Below are positions 41,906 to 52,487 of a DNA stretch of 64,000 nucleotides, one piece after another; within the stretch, counting starts at the first letter, position 1, and the number at the start of each line of letters is the position of its first letter. The translations under genes and the position numbers were made by a program. The DNA is from Neoceratodus forsteri (lineage: Eukaryota; Chordata; Ceratodontiformes; Ceratodontidae): assembly GCA_016271365.2 (NCBI GenBank), contig CM028131.1, positions 174,658,501 to 174,722,500 of the forward strand. The letters run 5' to 3'. The notes under the pieces were generated by a model. It was not told the origin of the DNA. It saw only the letters and a program-made list of their open reading frames with translations, and did not search any database.

Positions 41906-42960
41906 CATTTTAAGACCTCTGCTCATGAACAGTGTCAGTGTGATTTTGTTAATGAGTCTCATACATTGAGTTTGCACACCGACTGCGCCATTGTGCGCTA
42001 CATGGGCGGAAACACGTTTTGGGCAGGATGTGAAAAATGACAGCTGTACTGCTCATAAGGAGGTGTGGTAAAATGGCAATGTTGAAAATCTGGAGTGGAA
42101 ATATTGAAAATTCGCAAACCTACGAGCGTGCGTGGGAACTGTGCAACGCACACTCGTAAAACAGTCATTTTTAGGAATTCTTTCACCAAATTTTCAACAT
42201 TGCCATTTTATAATCTCTGCTCATGAACAGTGACACTGTGATTTTCTTAATGTGTCCCATACACTGAGTTCGCACACCGACTGCGCCATTGTGCGCTACA
42301 TGGGCGGAAACATGTTTTGGACAGGATGTGAAAAATGACAGCTATACTGCTCATGAGGAGGTGTGGTAAAATGGCAATGTTGAAAATCTGGAGTGAAAAT
42401 ATTGAAAATTTGTGAACTTACGAGCCTGCGTGGAACTGCATAGCACTGCGCTAAATAAAACAGTCATTTTAGAATTTTTTCACCAAATTTTCAACATAGT
42501 CATTTTAAGACCTCTGCTCATGAACAGTGTCACTGTGATTTTCTTAATTTGTCCCATACATTGATTTCGCACACCGACTGCGCCATTCTGCGCTACAAGG
42601 GAGGAAACACATTTTGGGTGAGATGTAAAAATGACAGCTGTACTACTCATAAGAAGGTGTGGTAAAATGGCAATGTTGAAAATCTGGAGTGAAAATATTG
42701 AAATTTTACGAACTTATGAGCCTGTGTAGGAACTGAGCAACGCACGCTCGTAAAACAGTCATTTTTTGGAATTTTTGGACCAGATTTTCAACATGGGGTT
42801 TTTGGGACCCCTTCTCATAAATGATGTCACTGTCATTGCAGTATTCAGGCCTGAAGGGTGATTTCACAGTCACTGTGTAAAATCACCCTTGGGGCCCGAA
42901 TAACGCCATGACAGTGACATCATTCATGAGAAGGGTCCTAAAACCCATGTTGAAAATTTG
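41906..42960. repeat. Subterminal tandem array, ~298-bp units (hAT copy 2)
   Basis: Units start at CATTTTAAGACCTCTGCTCA near 41906, 42203, 42501 and 42795 (297, 298 and 294 bp apart). They are more alike than those at 13860-14960. Each carries CTCATGAACAGTG, TGCGCCATTGTGCGCTACAT and the inverted block AAATGACAGCTGTACTGCTC. The array ends in the palindrome at 42784-42957. Confidence 0.9.
42784..42957. repeat. 174-bp palindrome closing the array
   Basis: ATTTTCAACATGGGGTTTTT at the left pairs with CCCATGTTGAAAAT at the right. Then CTTCTCATAAATGATGTCAC pairs with GTGACATCATTCATGAGAAG, and GGGTGATTTCACAG pairs with TGTAAAATCACCC. The centre is near 42870. A diverged homologous palindrome sits at 14745-14935. 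Confidence 0.9.
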
Positions 42961-43679
42961 CGCAAAATTCCAAATTGCCTGAGATATGCAATAGTTGACC
43001 CCCCATCTAACCCATTATACAGTTTACGGCATTTTCTCAGTTCGTAGTCGGCTTTGAAGAGTGCAGGCGTGTTCCGGTCCACTGAAGATCGTCCCGCGGA
43101 GTCTGGAGGTAAGTATGGGGTGAGGGGTGTGGGAGCTGGGTGCACAGTGGTGGGTGTGGGTTGTGGGAGGGTCGGGAGGCAGGCAGCGGGACCGTTTTTG
43201 TTTTACAGGTGAGAAAAAAAGGCGTCTTGGAACCATTTGCCAGGCTGGGGTGGGCTCCCAGCGTGGCACAGAATGGGGAGCGTTCAGCCGACAGGGGATT
43301 GGGCACCCCTGTCGGCCAAAGGACTGATTGCCACGCTGGGGTGGGCTCCCAGCGTGGCACCAACTATGGGGGGGGACGCAGCTGAGCCGGCGAGGATTGG
43401 GCACCCCATCAGCTACACAGTACGTGCGGGGGCGCACACACCTGCATGTGGGGGGGAGCTACGCTTCTTATCGGTGCTCACTGAAGCGTAGCTCCCCCTT
43501 TTAACTGTATGCCACTGCATTTTGGAGCGTGTCATAGACAGCTCCAAAATGCATTGGCTTACAGGAGCCGCGCCTGCCAGCTCACTGACTGAATTGGAGG
43601 AGGAGGTGACACACCTCCGAAATCTCCGATGATGGCACTATGTTTCTTGCACATGCGTGCAAGCAACATAAAAATCAAA

Positions 43680-44396
43680 ACAATTCTTGCCTCTGTCTTG
43701 TACATGTAATAATCACATCATAGGTGCATCATTATCTGTAATCCAAACTAAATTCCTCCAATGTTTCCTTAATAGTTGTCTAAAGATGTTTTTTGCTTCA
43801 TTAAAATATATCTTGTGTACATCTTTATTTTCCCATAAAGTTCCACATAATTTATCACTTTTTGTTGCAGGGAAAATAAACATCTGGAATTCCAGATGTA
43901 CCATTTTACTATAGCAAAGATGACGTGTAAAGTGTTCCTCTCCAATTTTTCCAAAGCATATGGGTATTTTCCATACATTAATATTGGGTGTGTCATGGCT
44001 ACAAATTTCTCTAGTTAGACAAGACATATAGTTCCAAAAAGAACTAATGTATGCACATGTAAAAAATAAATGAGAGATTGTCTCTAACTGGTTTATACAA
44101 AGAGATCTGGAACATATCCTTTCCTCTAGTTTTATATGTTTTTGATTTGCCTTTATGTTCAAACACTCATGACAGTTAAGCCAGTGGATATCTTTAAATT
44201 TTGTTGGTATCAGTTTTTCTGCTACTAAATCAGTTAGGGCTGTTCTATATTCTCCAGGACATTTTGGAAAGAAATCTGCCTCCATAAAATGCATTTCTAA
44301 CACTGCTGTATATATTTGCTTTTTACTTCATGTTGTCAACATAGTACTCGTAATGCTCCATATTCTGAATTTCACAAAAACTTCTCTTAAATACGG
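43680..44396 (-). mobile_element. Tx1/L1-group LINE 3' part
   Basis: An uninterrupted 196-codon minus-strand frame (44303-43713) is the C-terminal region of an L1/Tx1-type ORF2: KDIHWLNCHECLNIKANQKH, then a Cys/His cluster RICSRSLC..ETISHLFFTC and FWNYMSCLTREI. This cysteine-rich block follows the RT in such LINEs. It is 5'-truncated at a MITE boundary (44397) and ends near 43680 without a clear tail. Confidence 0.75.
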
Positions 44397-45185
44397 GTAG
44401 AGATGCAGCAAATTTAAATTCTGCCAATGAAGTGCCTGTGAAGTGGGCACTTCGCATTGTCACTCAGCTATGTGAAGTGGCCAATGCAAAAGGCTCACTT
44501 TGCCTTATGATTATTACTTCGCGTTGTCATTCCACTTTAACATGAAGTAAGGCAAAGTGACAACAATACTGGCAGCCCTTAACACACACACAGTCACCAG
44601 AATAAATGTGCATCTCCAAAATGCTCATGTTTTGTGTCCAGAAAACTCCCCAGTGCTGACGAAGTGTAATGAGAGCACAAGAAATGCAAAGTCTCCCAAA
44701 ATTAATGGCACACTCAGACATCATATGTGCAGTAGTCACACCAGTCACCAGAATTAATGTACATCCCCAAAATGCTACTGTCTTGTGTCCAGAAAATTCC
44801 CCAGTGCTGATGAAGTGAAATGAAAGCATAACAAGAAATGCAAAGTCTGCCAGAATTAATGGTGCACTCCGTCATGTGCACAGTGGTCACACACAGTCAC
44901 CAGAATTAATATGCATCCCCAAAATGCTACTATCTTGTGTCCAGAAAATTCCCCAGTGCTGACAAAGAGAAATGAGAGCTTAAAAAGAAGTGTAGTCTCC
45001 CAGAATTCATGGTGCACTTTGTCTTGTGTGCAGTGGTCACACACAGTCACCAGAATTAATGCGCATCCCCAAAATGTTACTGTCTTGTGTCCAGAAAATT
45101 CTCCATTGCTGACAAAGTGAAATGAGAGCTTAACAAGAAATGCAAAGTCTCCCAGAATTAATGGTGTACTACAAATGCACAGACA
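44397..45185 (+). mobile_element. hAT-like MITE, copy D, with tandem units
   Basis: The left end GTAGAGATGCAGCAAATTTA matches the reversed end of copy C (24480). After about 190 bp of shared sequence the element carries tandem 150-bp units (44596-45180). The right end was not identified with certainty; CR1 ORF1 sequence begins by about 45190. No coding frame. Confidence 0.65.
44596..45180. repeat. Tandem array of ~150-bp units
   Basis: ACCAGAATTAATG recurs at 44596, 44747, 44899 and 45049. Each unit then has CATCCCCAAAATGCTACTGT, CTTGTGTCCAGAAAATTCCC, CAGTGCTGA.GAAGTGAAATG and AAATGCAAAGTCTCCCAGAA. Units are about 85-90 percent alike by eye. A reversed partial copy is at 19935-20160. Confidence 0.9.
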
Positions 45186-46000
45186 GATTCCTCTTAGTAT
45201 TGAGTCCCCCCAGCACTAAGATTCTACCGCTCTTACTCCCTGCTTGCTTCCATTAATCTCCCTCCCTCCCTCTCTCATTTCCAGCTCCTCTTCTTCCTCC
45301 TGCACATTATTTCCCCCTTTTTCCCGTGTTGCAGTTCTCCCAGCAGAATTTCCCCCTGCTCCGGTTTGGTCCAGGCATTTATCAATTACTCCTCTAATTT
45401 CATCATTTCCCTCCTCCACCTTCTTCCTCTCTAGCACTGCAAAATAATTTCCTGAAGACCCTTCACAAATGCCCGCTCCCTCTCTCTTCATAGTAACCTG
45501 TTCTCTCCTTTCCACTCCATGACTTTTGCCACTTCTTCGCCTCCCCTCACAAGTCCCTATCTCCTCCTTCCATTGGTCTTTTGTCACCTGACCTGGTTTC
45601 CCCCCGGCAATCGTTCTTCCTGACCTGGGCCCCTTTGTCTCTACTTCCCTTCTTCTGACCCTCTCCTCACCACTGTTGGCTTAAATCGCCCTCCCTCATC
45701 TTCCCTTCTTCCTCCCTCCAGTATTGGGCTAAACCCACCCCCACTCTGCCTTGCCTGTCTTAGTTCCTCCTGCAGACCCTCGATCTCCTTTCTAGGTTTC
45801 TCTATGTGGTTGCACACTAAACATCCTCCCACATTCCAGGCAATTTTTAGGAAGATTGGTGCACCACAGTTGTTGCAGCCTACCACCCTACCCATTGCTG
45901 TTGTTGCCCACCAGCCACCACCCACCCTTTCAGATGCAGGATACCAAACACTCCCCCAAGTCTCCCCTCACCCCGCCATCAGTGCAAAACATTATTTTCT
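45186..46000 (-). pseudogene. CR1 ORF1 fragment
   Basis: Minus-strand frames 45925-45641 and 45587-45216 join with one disruption. The first has a cysteine pattern CNNCGAPIFLKIAWNVGGCL followed by CNHIEKPRKEIEGLQEELRQ (a leucine-rich helix). The second contains SSGNYFAVLERKKVEEGN and a Glu-rich run. This arrangement, a zinc-binding motif then coiled coil then charged tail, fits the nucleic-acid-binding ORF1 protein of CR1. No linked ORF2 follows on the left. Conceptually it is the 5' half missing from the copy at 37130-40719, but on the other strand. Confidence 0.65.
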
Positions 46001-46626
46001 TAATTTACCTTACCCCCTTTATTTAGATAGATTGAGCAACTGCTTTTTATATTCCTATCCTTCCTATCCACACGCAAAAAGAGACTTTAAGTAGCTATTG
46101 CACAACCTTCTTCAAACTCCTACTCCTCCTTTCTCCAATGCAATAGCAATGCAAGGAAGTGACAATGAAAGCTCCTAGATTTGCAGTTCCTTCCCCTTCC
46201 ACTGAAATAGCAGTCACCACTTCACTTGCTGCTGTTCCTTTCCTGGATGTCTGCTTCTGCTATGACAGGTGCATATCCTTTGCCCGTTTGAGGAAGTGAT
46301 GTCAGAACCGCTGGTATAAAGGAAATAATGGTCCAGGGACAGGTGGGGTGAGGGGTTGTGGGGTGGTACCAGCACAAGTCTTCCAGACACAAACAGGTAG
46401 CTGAGGTCCCTGGTCAGACCATTAGCACCCTTCTACCACTCTGCACTAAACTTTGCAGCTAGTGAAGCCAGCAAAAATGAATCACAATTCTACTCAAAGC
46501 CCTCAAAATCGGTTTGCTACCAAAAGAAACAGGACTCCAATTCAAACAGCTTCACCAACAACACATCAAAATAGGCTTGAAATTAGAAGATATAGGTCTC
46601 CAATTCAAAGAAACAGCCCCGGTTAA
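46001..46626. other. Unassigned stretch, possibly MITE B interior or CR1 5' region
   Basis: It contains near-duplicate phrases (AGGACTCCAATTCAAACAGC at 46532 and AGGTCTCCAATTCAAAGAAA at 46590) but no reading frame or known motif. It may belong to the MITE on its right, whose copy A has no counterpart for it. Confidence 0.35.
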
Positions 46627-47203
46627 ATCACACCACAGATACGCCCCTCCCCCAAAGCACACTTCACAGTACACAGACTGACTGACTGTTCTATCTTAAC
46701 ATTCAAAATCCACACACGAACAATAAACACTCAATGATATGAGCACAGGAGGGTTTGCTACAATCGATGTACTAAAGTTTGAGCAAAACAAATAGCTCAA
46801 AAAGGCTTTTTTAACAGCTTTTAGAGGATTTGAATTGCAGAGCTCTGAGAAGAAACTGTCTCCATCTTCCACTACACACACACTACATAGAACTGAGGCT
46901 GTGCAGAACGATCTAGAGCCTATGTGAATTGCAATCCCATGAAACACGTCAAACTTTGCCTTTAGAGCTCAAAAACATGGTGAAGTGAGGTGAAGTACAT
47001 TGATTTCAATGTACTTTACCTTAAAACTGGTGGAGAAGTGGTTTGGGGGAGGCAGAATAATGCAAAGTCATTGTTTCCGATGGACTTCGCATTCCCCATT
47101 ATAACGCAAAATACTCCACTTCGCATTGCGGAGTACTTCACAGATTCCACGTTACTCCGTGAATCACTTCACGGCGTGAATTTCAGCCACTTCGCCCACC
47201 ACT
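46627..47203 (-). mobile_element. hAT-like MITE, copy B
   Basis: Reverse-complement copy of 5665-6240. It starts at 47203 with CAGTGGTGGGCGAAGTGG and runs through CGGAGTAACGTGG, GCGGAGTACTTCGCATTG-like blocks and CACGAACAATAAACACTCA (reverse of GAGTGTTTATTGTTTGTG) to CAGATACGCCCCTCCCCCAA. Similarity ends near 46627. Non-coding. Confidence 0.65.
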
Positions 47204-47771
47204 GAAAATGGGGGTGTTAGATCCTGATGTTTAATCAACCTTAATTGATCTCTTTCCCACAATAGAAATCATGTCGAAATAGTAGTGTATGTTATCTCTC
47301 CCCAATATTTGTTTGTATTAACTAAAAGTGGCTTTATGTTTGCATTTATATATTGACAGAAAAAGAATAGAACAGGATTCATCATTTTTTGGCCCCCTTT
47401 GTCAATTGGTAGGTATAAAATGTTTCTTTATTAGGGTTCAATCTGCTCCTCAGAAAACCTGGAAAAAAAAGGTTTTAGAGTTGTGCTTCTCTAGTTTTGG
47501 GAACCAGAAATATATTACTAAGAAACAAAAAAAAAAAAAAACAGGTATTAAATATGTTTTTATAAGATGGATTCTTTTTTGTTTATTCATTGTCCATTGA
47601 TTCCATTTTTTAACTATATGTGTTCCTACCTGTATTTTTTGATCCCAATTCAATATGTCCATTTGCTCCAACCCAAACTCAGTTCCAAGTATTTTTAGTG
47701 TGCCCTTAGTGAGAGTAATTCCTGCTACCATACACTGCTCTGTTTTCTGTTTTCCCAATACCTTCCCAGTA

Positions 47772-48055
47772 CATTTGTTATTTATTTATTTATTCAATTT
47801 TGGTGACCGGGTAGGCCCACTGAGCCCCGGAGGTCCCTTTTTCAGGGGTGACCCAGGTTACTTTACAGAGTGAAGCATACATAGCAGTTTAAAGCATACA
47901 TAGTAGTTTACAATGCAGTGAATTAGCACAAGTTTGAAGGCATACATAATGGTTTACATTAATGGTTGATATATACATATTTTTAGAGATTGCAGTATGT
48001 TTGTATAGAGAGCAGAGGATAGAAATTAGATACAGAGATGAGGAAAGACAAGCTT
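47772..48055 (-). mobile_element. Short insert in the Tx1-like LINE, AAATAA tail
   Basis: The left edge is a TTATTTATTTATTTATTC run, the 3' tail of a minus-strand retroposon. It interrupts the LINE between the YADD region and the C-terminal part. CATACATAGCAGTTTAAAG and CATACATAGTAGTTTACAA repeat within it. Its tail-proximal block resembles 28911-29010. Probably a 5'-truncated L2-type LINE or SINE. Confidence 0.55.
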
Positions 48056-49204
48056 AGGTAAAGCTGTCGAAGGTGTATAGTATGGGAGTAAGGGGGCATA
48101 ATCTCAGGTGTCATGGCAATGGCATTCTTGATATTTAAAGTTGTTCCCGCGTATGTCCCATATTCCTGACATAACAGGAGTGCTTTCTCAGCTGCGTATT
48201 GATTCCCTACCTTTACCACCACATCATCTGCATATGTGAGTGCTTTGTATTGTAACACTTTGTATTGCAACTGTATTGGTTGCATGACCAGTGCTGTATT
48301 CAAAAGCCTGAGAAGGGGGTCTAAACTAAACACATAGAGCAAAGGGCTAATAGGACAGCCCTGTCATACTTCTTTTTGTATGTGAACTAAGGACCCTAAA
48401 TAGCCATTCACAAAAGGGTTAACTGTCACTGTCTTGTATAGTGCTTGTAACTATAATACAAACATCCTGGGAATCACATAGTTTAGTAGAATGTGCCACA
48501 GAAAGGAATGCTCAACATTGTCGAAAAGCTTGCTTTTGGTCTAAGGAAAGAATATAGCCTTGTAGTGTCGTTAAATTATTTTTTTCAAAAAGTTCTCTAA
48601 GCAAGATTAGTTGATCAGTAATACTATTCCCTGGGACAGTACACGATTGAGCAGGAGTAAGTATTTGGCAACTGATAACAATCTTTTATTTAGTATCTTT
48701 GTCATTATTTTAAAATTATTATTTAATAAACTGATTGGTCTCCATCTTAACAGATTTGTTCTATCCCCTTTCTTATGTAAGAAAATGAAAACTCCAGAGG
48801 CCATTTCAAGAGGTATGGCCTGGTTGTTTAAAAGAAAATTATATACTTGGGCACGCTCTCCAGAAATCCCACACGACCAATTAATTTATACAGTATAAAT
48901 CTGAGGTTAGACCATCCTGACCAGCTGCTTTGCCCGATGCCAAGGATGATATGGCATCCTCTATTTCATGTTGCTCAATGGGCCTGCAAAGTGCTTCTAA
49001 GTGGACCTGAGGCCCTTTTGGGAGTTCAATATTGCTAAAAAGAACTGAGTAATTAATATCCTTCGTGTCCTGTTTTTTAAACAAAGTTGTTGCATAGGTT
49101 GATACTTCCTGCAAAATATGTTTGTAAGTTGTTTGCCATATGCCCTGTGAATCATATATTGCTGTTATCCATTTCTTTTTGATTTTGTCTTGGTTTCTAA
49201 TCAA
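47983..49204 (-). pseudogene. Tx1-like ORF2 reverse transcriptase remnant
   Basis: Blocks in order: EIEDAISSLASGKAAGQDGL (about 48960-48900), LRWRPISLLNNNFKIMTKIL (about 48750-48690), CPISPLLYVFSLDPLL (about 48360-48310) and the catalytic LTYADDVVVKVGN (about 48245-48205). The YADD box is intact. The downstream part resumes at 47758 beyond an insert. Intervening stretches are frameshifted. Confidence 0.85.
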
Positions 49205-49770
49205 AAGACAGATGCTGTCAAACTAGTCTTGCATTCCATACTGCTGTTGCATTTTTAACCCTGCTCTTTGTTTGTAGTGGTATTGTAACATTTTCTTTTC
49301 TTTTTAGTGTATTTGTTCTGTGTAATTATATTTTGTGGTTTTAGCTAACGAAAGCAATAGCTGTAACTGCTTTCTGTCATTTAAATAAGTTTGGTAGTTC
49401 GTAGTCCTGTCATACTTGTTCCAAGAAATGAACAAATTCCTTAATTCAGTTTTTGTATCTGTCCACCAGTAGGAGGGGTTGTCGTACAGGTCAAAAAGAG
49501 ATTTCCTACAAATTAAAAGGTATGTAATGTTTTGTTGCAATCCTGCCTGTTGCAAAATGGAAGAGTTTAATTTCCAGAAACCTGGACCAATCATGGACTC
49601 TGCAAAGCCTATTTTGACAAGTAATAATTTATGGTCAGAGAACTCTACTGATATTACTGAGACTGCCTATATTTGAAGAGATTTAGAAATGAAAAATAAA
49701 ATCAGTTCTTGTAGACAAATTCCCTTTAAAAAAAGTTTTATCCCTTTTACCAGTATGTACATAATAGGTG

Positions 49771-50091
49771 TCATAAATTGGAGGTGTGAATCGTAGTATT
49801 CAGGGTGGCCGTATCTTCAAAGATTTTCTCTGTGGTTGTTTGTTTACCCCCGTCCTGTTTACTTAAACCACAATTAAAATCTTCTCCCCATATTACATTT
49901 TGGGCTGAATGCAAATATGGACTAATCTGCTGAAAGACAGCCATCCGCTCTGCTTTGGTTTGTGGTGCATACATGTTTATTATCCAATAATATAATGCAT
50001 TTAACTTTATATGTAATATAAGTACTCTACTTAGAACAACATCCAAGAGTTTAATAACAGTAGGTTGTATTTTATGAAAAAGGATACCCAC
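49771..50091 (-). pseudogene. Tx1-like ORF2 endonuclease remnant
   Basis: The frame contains INMYAPQTKAERMAVFQQI and VIWGEDFNCGLSKQDGGK, the latter corresponding to the GDFN catalytic block of LINE endonucleases, with one residue changed (G-E-D-F-N). The flanking N-terminal EN blocks are lost to stops. Confidence 0.75.
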
Positions 50092-50973
50092 CCCCAGAAC
50101 ACTGTTCTAGGCCAATAGACTAGTACATAACCCCAGCTATCCACTCTTTGGTTGCTTTCTGCAACTCAGCGATGGTATGCAATCTGGTATTTTGCAATAA
50201 AAAAAATACCATGGTTATGTGACTGCAAATTATTGAAAACAGATCCCCTTTTTAAGTGATTCTGTATACTATTGACATTGTATGACCATATTGCTAAAGG
50301 CTGTGGCATGGAAAGGCTGGTTCCAAAGGTGAAGTAGGACATTCCCTTCTGTCTTGCCCAGTCTCATTTTTATTTCTTTCTAACTGGTCTGCTGCCTTGT
50401 TTTTTTTCATTTGCTGTTCCCTTCTCTTTCTTTTTAGTGTTGGATATGTTATCTGATTCACTAAGCTCAGTATCACACTGTACTTCCTATACGTTTGACT
50501 CAACTGAGGAGCATTCAGAGTCATTATCACATATATCAGTCTCTGTTACTGCCTGGTATCTGTTGAAAGTGTTTGTGGGGTTGATTTTGTGTAGTTTCCG
50601 GACTGGCTGTGACCAAGACTGTCTCCTTCTGGTGTTCATTTTCCTCCCTGGGATCTCTTCCTGCCTAAGTAGGGGTGGGGTGGCATGGAAGCACTATCAT
50701 CTCGTGGTTGCTGTACTGGAAGAGGAGTAACAACAGGTCCCTGAGGCTGCTTCCCTAACCCACCAATTTGTGGAGTAGGGATTGACTCTTCCTGTGGGTT
50801 CATCTCAGGAATAGGAGCTGCATTTTCTGGTAGTACACTCATCACAGGGTCCATGATGACCTGTTCCCTATGCATGGGTTATTTTGTGGACTTAGCAGTA
50901 ATGTTTTTGTTATAAGTCCTTTAAACTAAAGTGAACAGCAACCTTTGTTCTTCACTGTCAGTTTTGTTGGGGT

Positions 50974-51282
50974 TCATATGGGCTGCTTCTCCCCACAGAG
51001 GTTGCAAATAACTTTGTTTCTGCATTGACTACTCGGGTGACCTGGTTTCTGGCATAATATGCACTTCAGCTGATCACATGCACTACTTATGTTTCCTGGT
51101 TGCCCGCACTTGTAGCACATTTTGGGTTGGCCTGGATAAAAAAGCACGCCCCTGTCTTTCCCTAAAAAAAAACAACTTGGCAAGTATTGCAACCCTGTCT
51201 TGTTAGTTTTAAGTGTAACTCTGACTCTCCATCCCCCTGTCCAGACACCTTCTGAGTCAAATATAGCTTCTGGGTGACCCAT
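50974..51282 (-). pseudogene. Tx1-like ORF1 zinc-knuckle region
   Basis: A 102-codon frame has WTGGWRVRVTLK followed by three Cys-rich knuckles: CYKCGQPGNISSAC, CILCQKPGHPSSQC and CNLCG. The first has Asn where CCHC knuckles have His. It binds nucleic acid in intact elements. The frame stops just after the knuckles, and related sequence (YWLRQ) continues upstream after one stop. Confidence 0.8.
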
Positions 51283-51395
51283 GACAGTACATCATTGTCT
51301 TAACCAATATGCAAGATCTATTACACTTACACCCTCATTGCGAAAGAGGACTGTGATCATTTTATGCACTGATTTGGTTAAGAGCAAGGCCCCTA

Positions 51396-52374
51396 GAATT
51401 CTGTGGCTGCAGAATTTTGCGCAGAACTTGCAACCTATAGCAGAACTTCAGCAGTGCCGCAGAAGTCACTATTCTTGGTGAATCTTTATTAATATTTCCA
51501 TTTGTTCATAGAACCTGGTTCCCTTCCCTTCTATTTATATCCAAAACCCCTCTATGCTCAGAAAATGATGTTATCAATGCTATAGTATCATATATTAGCT
51601 AATGAAATGGCTGCATTCTGCCACAGAAATGAATAGTCACTTATCTACCACAGCTCCCACTGACAGGGGTGGTGGCATAGCACATCAGGCACAGTGATAT
51701 TTTCTCAACCTGCACTGCATCCTAAAACAATTTGCAGTCTTATGTTATTACACTAGGGCCAACTTAAACAAAACCTTGACAATAGCATAGATCTGTTAAG
51801 TCCATACCTTACTTTGTATAAACTTATTTTTGCCTTTAAGATATAGAGATGCCATCTGAAATGAATAACTGGTAAAATTAATTAACATGTCATTTAAAAA
51901 AAAATAAAGTAATTATGCCCAGAAAAGTAGAATATAATAATGTGTAGACCTGTTGAAAAAATAGGCTTGTTAAATAAATAATTGTGCTGTACACATTTTT
52001 GCCATGGTTATTGATTACATATGGTAAATGGTTGATAGAATCATCTAAAAGTTAAGGAGAAATATGTGCAGGGCCAGCTGTTGGGCCAGAGGGTAGTATG
52101 TTGTGTTCCTGTGCCAGCAACTCAAGTTCAAAAAAGAGCTCTGGGAGCTGAATGGGCAACACAAGGATTGTGGGAACATATCACTTCTCTGAGCCTGGGA
52201 AGATATGGCGCAGTGTTCTGTCACAAGGGGGAAACATGATGGGCTGGACAGCATGGGGTCACAGTGTGTCAGGGGAAGCAGGTTGGCATGAAAAATGGGT
52301 TTTGCAATAGTTCCTCTATTCTGTTATATATATTTCCAAAGGAACCTGTATGATTGAGGATACAATTTCACGGA
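51396..52374. other. Unassigned stretch
   Basis: This AT-rich sequence has no recognised element. 52060-52260 contains phrases that could be an old SINE (CAGCTGTTGGGCCAGAGGG, CAACTCAAGTTC) but without convincing pol III boxes. Confidence 0.3.
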
Positions 52375-52398
52375 AATTAACAAAAAATATATATATAG

Positions 52399-52455
<57 letters not shown>

Positions 52456-52487
52456 CTCTCTCTCACTATATATATATATATATTATA
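52375..52487. repeat. Compound microsatellite (TA)n(CA)n(TC)n(TA)n
   Basis: An interrupted TA run (about 52388-52413) leads into a pure CA run (about 52414-52451), then a short TC run (52455-52465) and another TA run (52467-52483). Confidence 0.95.

Larger units (their letters stand above)
40980..43420 (+). mobile_element. Internally deleted hAT derivative, copy 2
   Basis: 41735-41790 matches 13362-13450, the 3' end of the hAT transposase frame (CAAGCATTTGTCAATGCCGA). Right after it come the ~300-bp subterminal units (41800-42960) and the GC-rich tail (43020-43420) seen after the autonomous-type copy. The 5' part (about 40980-41340) has hairpin repeats of similar style, such as CCACCTTATGAACAAGGCAG pairing with CTGCCTTGACCATAAGGTTG. 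A V-SINE was inserted at about 41345. It is thus a deletion derivative that kept transposon ends. Ends are estimates. Confidence 0.75.
47220..51395 (-). mobile_element. Tx1-like LINE, near full length but decayed
   Basis: On the minus strand the order is: ORF1 Gag-like part (LFRNEGVSVIDLAYWLRQ, then a triple zinc knuckle, 51395-50974), a proline-rich ORF1 tail (50875-50290), ORF2 endonuclease (50091-49771), linker (49594-49304), RT (49204-47983), and C-terminal part (47758-47450), with the 3' end near 47220. It is split by an insert at 47772-48055. Many stops and shifts. The two-ORF structure with CCHC ORF1 is typical of Tx1/L1-group LINEs of amphibians and fishes. Confidence 0.85.

Noticed and set aside
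43713..44303. The intact 196-codon frame as a conserved host protein
   Set aside because: It is the Cys/His-rich C-terminal block of an L1/Tx1-type LINE; truncated at a MITE boundary and without a plausible start.
52045..52260. Additional tRNA-derived SINE
   Set aside because: Phrases resembling pol III boxes are present but at wrong spacing, with no tail or flanking duplication.
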